Of a stretch of 64,000 bases of DNA, positions 17,648 through 28,115 are shown piece by piece. Position 1 is the first letter of the stretch. Each line of letters opens with the position of its first letter. This DNA comes from Pseudomonadales bacterium. Its GTDB lineage: Bacteria > Pseudomonadota > Gammaproteobacteria > Pseudomonadales > JAHRWD01. The DNA lies in contig JARGPR010000005.1 in NCBI GenBank assembly GCA_029210125.1, forward strand, positions 15,666-79,665, in the 5' to 3' direction. The notes under the pieces were generated by a model. It was given only the letters and a program-made list of their open reading frames with translations. It was not told the DNA's origin and ran no database searches. A program made the translations under genes and the position numbers.

Positions 17648-18589
17648 ATGGACACAGCCTTTATTAGCCACGACGACTGCACCCTTCACAACAGCGGAGA
17701 ACACCACCCTGAATGTAAACAACGATTACATTCCATCACCGAACATCTGATCATGGAGAAGTTGTGGGACCGCCTCAAACATTTTGAGGCCCCCGAAGCC
17801 ACTCGTGCACAGCTAGCCCTGGCGCATAGTGAAGCTCATATCGATAATATAGAAAGCCTGATACCTGAAGAGGGCATTTTTTATATTGAGGAAGATACCG
17901 CGATTTCTCGGCATAGCCTACGGGCTGCAAAACTCTCTGCGGGTTCGGTAGTGCTGGCTACAGAATTGGTATTGGATAATGTAAATCACCCTGATTTAAA
18001 ACGTGCATTTTGTGCAGTGCGGCCGCCTGGGCATCATGCCGAGCGTGAACGGGCTATGGGATTTTGCTTGTTTAATAATGTAGCTGTAGGTGCCTATCAG
18101 GCACTAAATCATCCTGATATTGAACGGATCGCTATTGTTGACTTTGATGTTCACCATGGCAACGGTACAGAAAATATTTTCCAGCACGACTCCCGTGTTC
18201 TATTTTGTTCTGCGTTCCAGCATCCTTTTTACCCCTTCACCGACTTCAATTTCCCGGGGAATAACATTGTTCACGTACCTATGGCCTCCGGCACCAACAG
18301 CGAACAGTTTCGTTCCGGCATTGAACGGGTCTGGCTTCCAGAGTTAAAAAAATTTGAACCGCAAATGATTTTTATATCCGCAGGCTTTGATGGATCACTC
18401 TATGATCCAATGGCCAACTGGCAGTTGCTTGATGAAGATTATTTTTGGATTACCGAACAGATCTGCAATATCGCAGACCAGTATTCCGAGGGCAGGGTAG
18501 TTTCCGCGCTTGAGGGAGGCTACCAACTGGAGCATTTGGGGTTGTGTGTAGTTGAGCATATCAAGGCATTAAATCTCGTTAACGACTAA
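17648..18589 (+). CDS. Histone deacetylase family protein
   Basis: A 313-residue zinc-dependent deacetylase (arginase/deacetylase fold). Motifs include AVRPPGHHAERERAMGFCLFNN with the active-site His pair, then DFDVHHGNGTENIF with the zinc-binding Asp and His, and ISAGFDGSLYDP with a further Asp. Bacterial members act on polyamines, acetoin-related substrates or acetyl-lysine; none can be chosen here. Closest in layout to class II-like HDACs. The FMN reductase gene begins 13 bases downstream. Confidence 0.92.
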   Translation: MDTAFISHDDCTLHNSGEHHPECKQRLHSITEHLIMEKLWDRLKHFEAPEATRAQLALAHSEAHIDNIESLIPEEGIFYIEEDTAISRHSLRAAKLSAGSVVLATELVLDNVNHPDLKRAFCAVRPPGHHAERERAMGFCLFNNVAVGAYQALNHPDIERIAIVDFDVHHGNGTENIFQHDSRVLFCSAFQHPFYPFTDFNFPGNNIVHVPMASGTNSEQFRSGIERVWLPELKKFEPQMIFISAGFDGSLYDPMANWQLLDEDYFWITEQICNIADQYSEGRVVSALEGGYQLEHLGLCVVEHIKALNLVND

Positions 18590-18601
18590 GTAAGTATCCG
18601 C

Positions 18602-19147
18602 ATGGAATTGCTCAATTTATTGGCGCTATCGGGTAGTTTGCGTAAAGCGTCATACAACTCTGCTGCAATTAATGCGCTGCAAGAATTGTCACCCCGTCAC
18701 GTTGAAATCACGATCGGTGATATCAGTCATTTGCCTATATTCAACCCTGATCGTGAAGGTGAAAACATACCGGAGTTAACAACGTTGAAGTATTTGCTTA
18801 GCGAAGCAAATGGACTCATTATCGCTACTCCGGAATATGCCCATGGGATTAGCGGTCCTCTAAAAAACGCACTTGATTGGTTAGTGAGTGGTGCAGAATT
18901 TCCTTACAAGCCGATCATGTTGATCAACACATCACCCCGGGCATCCCATGCACAAGTCGCGCTTCGAGAAGTGCTTAGCACTATGTCTGGTAATGTCATT
19001 GAAAATTCCTGCGTAACTATACCGTTGTTGGGAAGTGAATTGGATCGTAACGGTATTCTTGCGGAGACGAAAATAGCCACTACTTTAGCGGAAGGTCTTG
19101 GTATTTTTTGTAAAGAGATCGAGCTACTTGAAACGGTTACACTTTAA
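18602..19147 (+). CDS. NADPH-dependent FMN reductase family protein
   Basis: 181 residues, flavodoxin-like. The phosphate loop for FMN is SGSLRKASYNSAAI near the N-terminus. The second FMN contact is TPEYAHGISGPLKNALDWL, the signature of the YieF/ChrR/AzoR-like reductases. It is likely a soluble quinone or azo reductase that protects against redox stress. It is close behind the deacetylase gene and is probably co-transcribed with it. Confidence 0.92.
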   Translation: MELLNLLALSGSLRKASYNSAAINALQELSPRHVEITIGDISHLPIFNPDREGENIPELTTLKYLLSEANGLIIATPEYAHGISGPLKNALDWLVSGAEFPYKPIMLINTSPRASHAQVALREVLSTMSGNVIENSCVTIPLLGSELDRNGILAETKIATTLAEGLGIFCKEIELLETVTL

Positions 19148-19259
19148 AACGAAATTGAATATTGGTTTTGATTGAAACCTTATGAATAGCCTTAATTGCT
19201 CTATTAATGGTTAATAGAAATTTCAAATAATATTGGTAGGAAGACTAACCTCTATAGCT

Positions 19260-19865
19260 TCACTCGATATCAGAGACCTGGGTTAGCAGGTGTCCATATT
19301 TCACATAGAACCGTGCTGAATGCTGGCCAGTAAGTGAAAATTGCTCGTCTGCGGGCATTCTTATCCAGGTGTGTTGATCCAACTCTTTCTGATTGAGCGT
19401 AACCGCGCCATTCAGTAGGAGTATTTCGCAGCCGCCGGGAAATAGTTCCTGGTTTGCTGTAACGTCGTTTGGGATAGCGATAAGCTTGACGATTTCTCGG
19501 CTATCGGAGTAAAGAGGTATCTCATTTATGCCCGCTTGCGTGTTGGATTGCCAGGTTGCTTTTTCGGCGTCAATGCGCAAAAACTGAGTGTCGTGTGGAT
19601 CGAACTGTTCGAGCTTTACAAATATTCGGCAGCCTTGCTTACTGAACGGTGCATGATGCGAACCCGGTGGATTGCGCACATAGGTGCCTTTTGAAAAGTC
19701 TCCGGTTTCATCTGAGAATGTTCCATCCAGCACAAAATACTCTTCGCCGCCGGTATGGCAATGTTCACTAAAAGATAAATTTGGTTGGTAATTTACAATT
19801 GAGGTTGCTCGGGTTGCATATTCTCCACCCTCCCGCTCCAGCAGGCGTCTGGTAACTCCCGGCAA
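19260..19865 (-). CDS. ChrR-like cupin protein, N-terminus possibly lost
   Basis: 201 residues, two cupin domains. The first half has SFSEHCHTGGEEYFVLDGTF with the metal ligands His, His and Glu, followed by GTYVRNPPGSHHAPFS. This resembles the anti-sigma ChrR cupin and other small cupins. The only start is TTG at 19865, five codons after an in-frame TGA, and no Shine-Dalgarno is evident. Homologues usually have about 15 further N-terminal residues ahead of PGV-RR, so the gene may be truncated at its 5' end. It lies next to a clear pseudogene. Confidence 0.7.
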   Translation of the reverse strand: MPGVTRRLLEREGGEYATRATSIVNYQPNLSFSEHCHTGGEEYFVLDGTFSDETGDFSKGTYVRNPPGSHHAPFSKQGCRIFVKLEQFDPHDTQFLRIDAEKATWQSNTQAGINEIPLYSDSREIVKLIAIPNDVTANQELFPGGCEILLLNGAVTLNQKELDQHTWIRMPADEQFSLTGQHSARFYVKYGHLLTQVSDIE

Positions 19866-19936
19866 AGGCGTATCAGCTCAGGGCTCGATACTGCTTCTGA
19901 CAACAACTGGTTTCGTGAAATCTATGTTTATGTTCA

Positions 19937-20411
19937 TCAATATGAGCTCATTTTTAGCGATTTATTATTCGAGGGTAAAAATGGGAAGTATTTATTCAAT
20001 ACCCAACGAAAGGGCAGTGCGTTTTTAACTCTTACCGTTTGGGTTAATTTGAAAGTCCACAATCGTTCAGACCCCGGATAATCAGAAAGATTAGGTGAGC
20101 CCCATTTGATTTCTGCGCTACCGGTCATTGACAATAAATCGCCGCCTTCGAAATCAATGAAGAATAAACCTGCTTTTGAATTTTCCAAGATGTTACCCAG
20201 GGTATTAAAATGTTTGTTGCCCTGGTAATCGGGAACAACAAGAGTATCCCTTTCCTTTATACTTGCAAAATCCTGGTTCACCAGCACGGCGAGACAGATC
20301 AGCGCCTTCGCAAGCTTGGGTGCTACCGAAGTTCTCGTCACTCTCTGAAAAATAGGCTGGGACAAAAAACGTATCACTGGCTCCAATCAATGCTACAGCG
20401 GACTCGTCCAA
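19937..20411 (-). pseudogene. Frameshifted pyridoxamine-5'-phosphate-oxidase-like protein
   Basis: Two minus-strand frames join into one recognisable flavin-binding protein. The first part (20411 to about 20250) reads ALIGASDTFFVPAYF...GADLSRRAGEPGF. The second (about 20255 to 19937) reads TLVVPDYQGNKHFNTLGN...AGLFFIDFEGGDLL...GSAEI. These segments are consecutive in the PNPOx-like family often annotated as 'pyridoxamine 5'-phosphate oxidase family'. The frame changes inside the run AAAGGAAAGGG (minus strand, about 20245-20260). Loss of one base there, plus the missing N-terminus, indicates a dead gene. Confidence 0.75.
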
Positions 20412-20638
20412 TGAGGCAAGAGGTTCTGCGGGTACAGGTCTTTGTTCTGCTTCGGGAAATTACCAAACCTTTGGTTCACTTTTAAAACAGAACTTGACCA
20501 AAATATTGGTGTTGTAGGGTTTGGGGTGGCCGCAATCTTGCTGCTCTTATCAATCTGCATTGAGTTGAGAAAATCCCGCGATAAGTAACTAGCGCCTACG
20601 ATTGTCATTTTATGGTGGGAGAGTCACTCTAAAATCCC

Positions 20639-20860
20639 CAGCAACTTTCTCAACCCGGTATCCAGCTCAGCCAATTCGGATGCAAATTCGGATGCATCAA
20701 TGGATACCAATAATTTGCGTTTATTTTGCATGTGGCCGTTCAGCTCACGGTCGGTCAACGCGAGCCCCTCCGTAGTCAACTGCACACCAGCTTGCTCCGT
20801 ATGTCCTTCTGGTTGGGCAGGCGTTGTACCAGCCCTCCGTGGCTCTGGCGTTTGATTCGA
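20639..20860 (-). pseudogene. Decayed 3' fragment of a marR-like gene
   Basis: This stretch aligns by eye to bases 29650-29866, the 3' part of the intact marR gene. Shared stretches include the 19 bases GGTATCCAGCTCAGCCAAT and GCAGGCGTTGTACCA. Similarity is high, with scattered substitutions and small indels, and no reading frame survives. At about 20861 it switches abruptly to a copy of the atpG tail. It is part of a mosaic scar upstream of the N-ATPase operon. Confidence 0.8.
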
Positions 20861-20867
20861 TGTTACG

Positions 20868-20943
20868 CCGTGGCAATACCCTGCGTCAGGAAGAGATCGA
20901 AGTTATTCTACTAAGCGCGGCCAGTCTTCAGCCGCCGCAATGA
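20868..20943 (+). pseudogene. Fragment: last 25 codons of atpG
   Basis: Nearly identical to 28008-28095, the end of the intact atpG including its stop codon. It lacks 12 bases that are one unit of a GAAGAGATC direct repeat in the intact copy, a sign of slippage. No start or upstream atpG sequence is present. Confidence 0.85.
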
Positions 20944-21062
20944 AAACCAGAAAGTGAGCATTCTCATATTTCACCCAATCCCCAAAAAAACCTCCATACG
21001 ATTAAAGGCCAGACTAAAACAGCAATTGCGATTTTCATAGGTGAAATGGAAGTAGGGGCTAC
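20944..21062 (-). pseudogene. Fragment: 3' end of the aminotransferase gene
   Basis: Continues the repeat. 20944-21022 matches 28096-28165, covering the spacer and the last codons of the aminotransferase gene. It then jumps to a match with about 28655-28696 (shared GCGATTTTCATAGGTGAAATG). Weak similarity may go on to about 21160. The intervening part of the gene is deleted. From 21063 to 21376 I see no gene. Confidence 0.7.
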
Positions 21063-21376
21063 CATCGAGTTTGCCGGAGTTCTATGCAGATGACGTTTGG
21101 CAGGTAGAAAAAACTTTACCGAGGGGTAAGCTATACAGCGAAAGACATTTTCGTTAACGTCTAAAGTCAAAGTAGTCATCGAAGCACTAATGAGGACATT
21201 GACCTGTGAATCAAATAGGGTCGGAATTCGGAGTTAACCTATAGCAAAATCACACGATGGGGCGCATTGGTTGCTCGGCATTTTAGGGCTGGATATACTC
21301 ATCCGTGGGAACAAGTCAAAGTAAAGATGTGATGATCGACGGGTACGTTGGTTGACCAAACTACGGAGGCGCCAAG

Positions 21377-21829
21377 ATGAAAACCACATGGATTGTCGTT
21401 GCTAGCAGCAGCCAAGCTCGTTTTTTTACTGCCGACACGGCGACAGGACCGATTACCGAATTTTATGATTTGGTACATAGCGAAAGTCGCCTGCACGCAC
21501 GCGACATCACTAGCGATCTGCCGGGCAAAGGGTTCGATCGTCAAGGGGAGGGTCGCCACGGCCTGGATAGTCAAACGCCGATAAAAAAACGGGAGAGCAT
21601 CCAGTTTGCCCGCGAGGTTAGTGAATACTTAAATCAAGCGCGTAGAGCGAGCCAATTTGGTCGGCTTATCATTGTCGCAGCCCCGGCTTTCCTTGGCGAA
21701 CTTCGCTCGACAATGCACAACGACACCGCGTCGGCGGTCATTCATTGGCTAGAGAAAAATATCGCAAAAGAGTCCCCCGAGAAAATCCGCAGTAGTCTGC
21801 CAGACAGGTTGTGGGGTCTGCTGGATTAA
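21377..21829 (+). CDS. Host attachment family protein
   Basis: A 150-residue protein that begins TWIVVASSSQARFF, the hallmark of the 'host attachment' family (first described for a plant-associated bacterium). It has the conserved middle DLPGKGFDRQGEGRHGLD and a C-terminal RLIIVAAPAFLGELR. No signal peptide or membrane segment is visible, so it is probably cytosolic; the family name should not be taken as proof of adhesion. Ribosome-binding site GGAGGCG lies before ATG 21377. It is 97 bases ahead of atpD and could belong to the same transcript. Confidence 0.85.
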   Translation: MKTTWIVVASSSQARFFTADTATGPITEFYDLVHSESRLHARDITSDLPGKGFDRQGEGRHGLDSQTPIKKRESIQFAREVSEYLNQARRASQFGRLIIVAAPAFLGELRSTMHNDTASAVIHWLEKNIAKESPEKIRSSLPDRLWGLLD

Positions 21830-21917
21830 CAGCAAGCCGCAGTTCTTGCACAGAGCGTGCTATTCGCACTAGTTAAGTCTAAGTAGTATACGGCCACTTT
21901 TGGCACAAGCGAGGTAA

Positions 21918-23315
<1,398 letters not shown>

Positions 23316-23337
23316 TGCGAAGGACTCCAACGCAATC

Positions 23338-23745
23338 ATGAAAACCTTCACACTGCGCTTGCAGGATGCCGCAAAAAGCGAGTTCATCGAAGGGGTCAGT
23401 AGCTTTGTTGGTGAGGACGAATCCGGTAGTTTCGGTATTCTTGCCGGTCACACGCGGATGATGACCTCATTGGTGTTTGGGCTGGCGCGTTTTCGTATTC
23501 GCAGCGGCCAGTGGCAATATCTGGCATTTCCTGGTGCGCTGCTCTATTTCACTGACAATGAGCTGTCAATCAGTACCGGGCGCTACCAACTCAGTGATGA
23601 TTACGAGCAGATCAGCGAGATACTTCAGCAACAGCTGGTCGCTGAGGAAAGCGAACGGGCCACGACGATAAAAAGTCTGCATCAAATGGAGCAAGAGCTA
23701 CTCAAGCGGCTTTGGGAAAACAGCCGCCGGGAGTTAGTATCATAA
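23338..23745 (+). CDS. atpC: N-ATPase epsilon subunit
   Basis: 135 residues. It opens with MKTFTLRLQDAAKSEF, and the beta-sandwich contains GSFGILAGHTRMMTSL and a WQYLAFPGALLYF strand. A C-terminal helical part (about residues 85-130) follows. It links the gamma stalk to the c-ring. It lies 22 bases after atpD. Its 3' end overlaps the next gene by 34 bases if that gene starts at TTG 23712. Confidence 0.9.
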   Translation: MKTFTLRLQDAAKSEFIEGVSSFVGEDESGSFGILAGHTRMMTSLVFGLARFRIRSGQWQYLAFPGALLYFTDNELSISTGRYQLSDDYEQISEILQQQLVAEESERATTIKSLHQMEQELLKRLWENSRRELVS

Positions 23746-24017
23746 AAAAAGAGGAGCAACTGCGAAACAAAATTGCCCAGCAGGCTCGGCGCATGAAACA
23801 GGCGGAAAAAGATCGCCCGACGCTGATGTCGCAGACCGCTTACATTGGCACCCTGGGTTTGATCTTTGTGCTACCCCTTATTGCCGGAGCCTATTTTGGC
23901 CGCTGGCTGGATAGCCTCGCGACGGGTTATTCTATCCGCTGGACTATGAGCATGCTGTTTGTCGGTTTGGTTGTTGGTGCGGTAAATGTTTATCTGTTTA
24001 TTCGTGAACGGGAGTAG
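23712..24017 (+). CDS. atpQ: AtpQ-like small membrane protein (ATPase gene-1/AtpZ-I family)
   Basis: 101 residues with two membrane helices (about 44-62 and 75-95), with the GAYFGRWLD motif between them, typical of the AtpZ/AtpI family that assists c-ring assembly or magnesium handling. The start is uncertain. TTG 23712 overlaps atpC by 34 bases, and no better ATG follows before the conserved part. The next open frame begins directly with atpB, so the usual second small gene, atpR, is absent. Confidence 0.8.
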   Translation: MGKQPPGVSIIKKEEQLRNKIAQQARRMKQAEKDRPTLMSQTAYIGTLGLIFVLPLIAGAYFGRWLDSLATGYSIRWTMSMLFVGLVVGAVNVYLFIRERE

Positions 24018-24020
24018 GTG

Positions 24021-24716
24021 ATGAAAAGCGGAGACCTCGATGCCAATATTCTGCTGCAGCTCGGCCCCCTGGCACTCTCCAATACAGTACTCACCACCTG
24101 GGTAATTATGATCATTAGTGGGCTAATAGCCTGGCTGGTGAGTCGCTCCCTTAGCCTGCAACCCGGCCCTGTTCAAACGGTGGCAGAGGGTGTGGTCAGC
24201 GCAATTGAGGCGGCGATTAACGAAGTCGCGCCGGATCATACGCGCCAGCTGTTACCATTTATTGGCACACTTTGGTTATTTCTGATTGTAGCCAATCTTA
24301 GCGGTCTGATCCCGGGTGTCCATTCACCCACACGTGACCTCTCGGCCACTTCGGCGCTGGCGATTTTAGTGTTTTTATCTACCCATTGGTTTGGTATTCG
24401 CGCTCAGGGTCTGAGGGATTATCTGCGGCACTACTTAAAGCCCAGCCCGATTATGTTGCCCTTTCATATCATCAGCGAAATGACTCGCACCATTGCCCTG
24501 GCGATACGTCTGTTTGGCAATATGATGAGCTTGGAAATGACCGCTCTACTGATCCTGCTGGTGGCAGGTTTTCTAGCACCGGTACCGATATTGATGCTAC
24601 ATATTATCGAAGCCCTGGTGCAGGCTTATATCTTCGGAATGCTGGCTCTGATTTTTGTCGCCGGCGGCCTGCAATCGCAACAAGTCAGCCAAAGTAAACA
24701 TCAACAGAGGGAATAA
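24021..24716 (+). CDS. atpB: N-ATPase a subunit
   Basis: 231 residues of the membrane stator that forms the ion half-channels. The essential arginine is in IRLFGNM, at about residue 163, preceded by the SEMTRTIALA helix. A further conserved segment, ALVQAYIFGML, is near the C-terminus. ATG 24021 is chosen because GGGAG stands six bases before it; a GTG directly upstream at 24018 is also possible. The gene follows the atpQ stop with almost no gap. Confidence 0.93.
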   Translation: MKSGDLDANILLQLGPLALSNTVLTTWVIMIISGLIAWLVSRSLSLQPGPVQTVAEGVVSAIEAAINEVAPDHTRQLLPFIGTLWLFLIVANLSGLIPGVHSPTRDLSATSALAILVFLSTHWFGIRAQGLRDYLRHYLKPSPIMLPFHIISEMTRTIALAIRLFGNMMSLEMTALLILLVAGFLAPVPILMLHIIEALVQAYIFGMLALIFVAGGLQSQQVSQSKHQQRE

Positions 24717-24986
<270 letters not shown>

Positions 24987-25034
24987 ATAATCTGCGCAAA
25001 CCTGTAGCAATGACTCCACGGGAGGAGCGCCAGC

Positions 25035-25775
25035 TTGGAACTCAATAGCACCACTTTTATTCTGGAAATAATTAATTTTCTGGTACTAGTGTGGATTCTC
25101 AAACGTTTTTTCTACAAACCCGTGCTGGGTGTTATCAGTCGCCGCAAAGCCAGTATCGACGAGAGTGTCGCCAAAGCAGAGCAGCTGCAGCGCAATGCAG
25201 AAAACCTGCAACAACAATATGATAGCCGGCTAGCCGACTGGGAGCAGGAAAGGCAAACGGCCCAACGTAAACTGGCCGAGGATATTCAACAGCAGCGGGA
25301 GCGGCAACTCGCGGTTTTGCACAACGATTTGCAGGTTGAACGTGAAAAAGAACAGCTACTGATTCAGCGGAAACTGGAAAATGAGCGCCAGCAAATTGTC
25401 GAAACCGCCTTGCTCCAGGGTGCACAATTTGCCAGCACCATATTCTCTAGCCTGGCCGGGCCGGAACTGGAACAAAAGCTTGCGAAGCTGTTGCTGGATG
25501 AACTTGAAAAATTACCGGCAGAGCAACAAGACCAGCTACGCTCAGTGAATGGCGGCACCATTGATGAAGCCACCGTGACAAGCGCCTACCCCCTTGATCA
25601 AATTACCCGGCGGGCGATTGAGCAGGCCTGCAGGGGAATTCTCCCTGTGAGCGGTCAATTCCGCTACCAGCAAGACCCAGACATCATCGCCGGTTTGCGT
25701 ATTAATATGGGTTCCTGGGTGCTGGCGGTGAATCTGCAGGATGAGCTGAAAGGCTTTGTCGGACTTATAACATGA
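25035..25775 (+). CDS. atpF: N-ATPase b subunit with delta-like C-terminal part
   Basis: 246 residues. One N-terminal membrane helix (about 8-26) contains [18 protein letters not shown], followed by a long charged coiled coil (about 35-150). A C-terminal globular part (about 160-246) resembles the OSCP/delta end. This explains the absence of a separate atpH. It starts at TTG 25035, with GGGAGGAG upstream. The last four bases overlap atpA, which suggests coupled translation. Confidence 0.92.
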   Translation: MELNSTTFILEIINFLVLVWILKRFFYKPVLGVISRRKASIDESVAKAEQLQRNAENLQQQYDSRLADWEQERQTAQRKLAEDIQQQRERQLAVLHNDLQVEREKEQLLIQRKLENERQQIVETALLQGAQFASTIFSSLAGPELEQKLAKLLLDELEKLPAEQQDQLRSVNGGTIDEATVTSAYPLDQITRRAIEQACRGILPVSGQFRYQQDPDIIAGLRINMGSWVLAVNLQDELKGFVGLIT

Positions 25776-27247
25776 CCTCTGAAGCCGGTCCTAACTTACT
25801 TGATACCCGTGCCGACTGGCTTAAGCAATATCGGCCAGGCCTGCGGATCAGTGAACAAGGCAGCGTCGTTTCCGTCGGTGATGGCATCGTCTGGATCAGC
25901 GGCCTGCCTTCGGTCGCCATGGAAGATCTGTTGCTGTTCGAAGATGGCAGTCAGGCTATGGTCTTCGACCTCAACGAAGAGCTGGTTGGCGCGGTATTAT
26001 TGCGTGAAAGCGAACAACTCTCTGCTGGAAGCATCGTGTTCCAGTCACACCTTACACTCAGCGTGCCGGTGGGTGATGCACTGCTCGGACGGGTTATTGG
26101 CCCCCTGGGTCTACCGCTGGATGGCGGGGAGATGCCGGATTGTTCCGCTCGGTTGCCAATGGAAAGGGCCTCTCCGCCTATTGTTGCCAGAGATTTTGTT
26201 CAGAAACCGCTCTACACCGGGATCAAGGTGATTGACACACTGATCCCCATCGGCAAAGGACAACGACAACTATTAATCGGTGATGAGGGTCTGGGGCGTA
26301 GCTCGATTGCACTCGACACGGTGATTAACCAGCGTGGCAAATCGGTTTTTTGTGTTTATGTCTTGATTGGTCAGAAGCGCTCAACCGTGGTGAATAGTGT
26401 TGAGACCTTGCGCAGCTATGGCGCACTGGAATACACCACCGTTGTGGTCGCTGAAGCCACCGCCTTGCCCGGCCTGCAACATCTGGCACCCTTCGCTGGC
26501 TGTGCGATTGCCGAGTACTGGATGCAGCAGGGCAAAGATACCCTGGTGGTCTACGATGATCTGGCCACCCATGCCAAAACCTACCGTGAGCTGTCATTAC
26601 TGCTGCGCCGACCTCCGGGGCGGGAAGCCTACCCCGGTGATATCTTTTCGGTACATGCGCGGCTGCTTGAACGTGCCACCTGTCTCAACGCAGCCAACGG
26701 CGGCGGCAGTATGACAGCGCTACCGATTGTCGAAACCGAACAGGGTGAGATTGCTTCTTATATTCCCACCAACCTGATATCGATCACCGATGGGCAACTC
26801 TATCTAGAGCGCAATCTTTTCGTTGCTGGCTTCCGCCCTGCCATCGATATCGCCAAATCAGTATCCCGGATAGGTGGTAACGCGCAACATCATTGCATTA
26901 AAACGGAAGCCGGACAGATGAAGCTCGACTATCTGCAATTTCTCGAGCTGGAGGCATTTACTCGCTTCGGTGCTCGTCTGGAAAGCTCAATGGAAATAGC
27001 GATTAAACGCGGCCGCGTGCTGCGCGAAATTTTCAAGCAGGATCGTTTCGGCCCACTAAGCGTAGAGGTTCAAATGGCCTGGTTGGTGGCATTTAACGAA
27101 GGGTGTTTTGATGATGTGGAACCTGAAAATGTGGCTACCGTAATGACCACTCTCCAGGATGGGGTTGGTGCTGCTCAGCTGACCCTCGACACTCCCCGCG
27201 AGCAGTGGAGCGTGTTGGTTACACAACTTTCGAAGCAGAACCTTTAA
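25772..27247 (+). CDS. atpA: N-ATPase alpha subunit with altered P-loop
   Basis: 491 residues. The N-terminal crown and nucleotide domain are present, with [22 protein letters not shown] before the P-loop. The arginine finger lies in KSVSRIGG and is intact, as needed for catalysis on beta. The normal Walker-A lysine (GDRQTGKT/S) is replaced: the loop reads GDEGLGRSS, with Arg176 in the lysine place. This would weaken or change non-catalytic nucleotide binding. The stop codon overlaps the atpG start (TAATG). Confidence 0.95.
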   Translation: MTSEAGPNLLDTRADWLKQYRPGLRISEQGSVVSVGDGIVWISGLPSVAMEDLLLFEDGSQAMVFDLNEELVGAVLLRESEQLSAGSIVFQSHLTLSVPVGDALLGRVIGPLGLPLDGGEMPDCSARLPMERASPPIVARDFVQKPLYTGIKVIDTLIPIGKGQRQLLIGDEGLGRSSIALDTVINQRGKSVFCVYVLIGQKRSTVVNSVETLRSYGALEYTTVVVAEATALPGLQHLAPFAGCAIAEYWMQQGKDTLVVYDDLATHAKTYRELSLLLRRPPGREAYPGDIFSVHARLLERATCLNAANGGGSMTALPIVETEQGEIASYIPTNLISITDGQLYLERNLFVAGFRPAIDIAKSVSRIGGNAQHHCIKTEAGQMKLDYLQFLELEAFTRFGARLESSMEIAIKRGRVLREIFKQDRFGPLSVEVQMAWLVAFNEGCFDDVEPENVATVMTTLQDGVGAAQLTLDTPREQWSVLVTQLSKQNL

Positions 27248-28095
27248 TGAGTCGTCGCCGCGAGTTGGAACAGCACCGCCATCGGCTGGATGAAACCCGG
27301 GAGATCATGAGCTCGATGCAGGCCCTGGCGTTTATGGAAACGCGCAAACTAGCCGATTTTCTTGATGCTCAGCGCTCGGTAGTCGCTCATATCCACGCCG
27401 TGGCTGAGGATTTTTTCAGTTTCTATCCCGAGAACCTCCCGTTCGCGACTGATTTAAAACAGGTCTATCTGTTGTTCGGATCCGAACGGGGGTTTTGCGG
27501 TAATTTTAACGAATCCCTGGTCGAAGCCCTGGAAGCAAAACAAACCAAAAACAGATCTAGTTCGGCCTGGGTCATCGCGACCGGCAATAAACTGTGTGCC
27601 CAGTTCGAAGAAAATTCCCCGAGCACCACGCTGTTGGAGGGCACCAGCGTGGTCGAAGAGGTCGAAAATACACTGATGCGGATTGTCGCCACACTCAGCG
27701 ATCTACAGGCCCAAAACGGCGGAATATCACTAACTATTCTCCATCATGACCCCGATCAGGATGGCGTTCTCTGTACTCAGGTACTACCACCCTTTGAATC
27801 GCTGCGTGACGCCACACCGCGATTTTCCCATCCCCCTCAACTGAATCTATCTGCGGGAAAATTCTGCATCGAGTTAACCGAGCGTTACCTGTTTAGTACC
27901 CTGCACGAAACCCTGTATCTATCGCTGATGGCCGAAAACCAGCATCGTGTCAGCCACCTCGAAAGCGCAGTGCAACAACTTGACGAAAAATCTGCGGCCT
28001 TGTCACTCCGTGGCAATACCCTGCGTCAGGAAGAGATCACGGAAGAGATCGAAGTTATTCTACTCAGCGCGGCCAGCCTTCAGCCGCCGCGATGA
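27247..28095 (+). CDS. atpG: N-ATPase gamma subunit
   Basis: Central stalk of 282 residues. The start is ATG 27247, within the atpA stop (TAATGA). The N-terminal helix SRRRELEQHRHRLDETREIMSSMQALAF and the C-terminal helix LMAENQHRVSHLESAVQQLDEK form the rotor coiled coil. GSERGFCGNFNES is the family's conserved loop. It ends the operon; the aminotransferase gene is convergent 20 bases away. The last 88 bases are duplicated at 20868-20943. Confidence 0.95.
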   Translation: MSRRRELEQHRHRLDETREIMSSMQALAFMETRKLADFLDAQRSVVAHIHAVAEDFFSFYPENLPFATDLKQVYLLFGSERGFCGNFNESLVEALEAKQTKNRSSSAWVIATGNKLCAQFEENSPSTTLLEGTSVVEEVENTLMRIVATLSDLQAQNGGISLTILHHDPDQDGVLCTQVLPPFESLRDATPRFSHPPQLNLSAGKFCIELTERYLFSTLHETLYLSLMAENQHRVSHLESAVQQLDEKSAALSLRGNTLRQEEITEEIEVILLSAASLQPPR

Positions 28096-28115
28096 AGGCC
28101 ATAAAATGAGCATTG

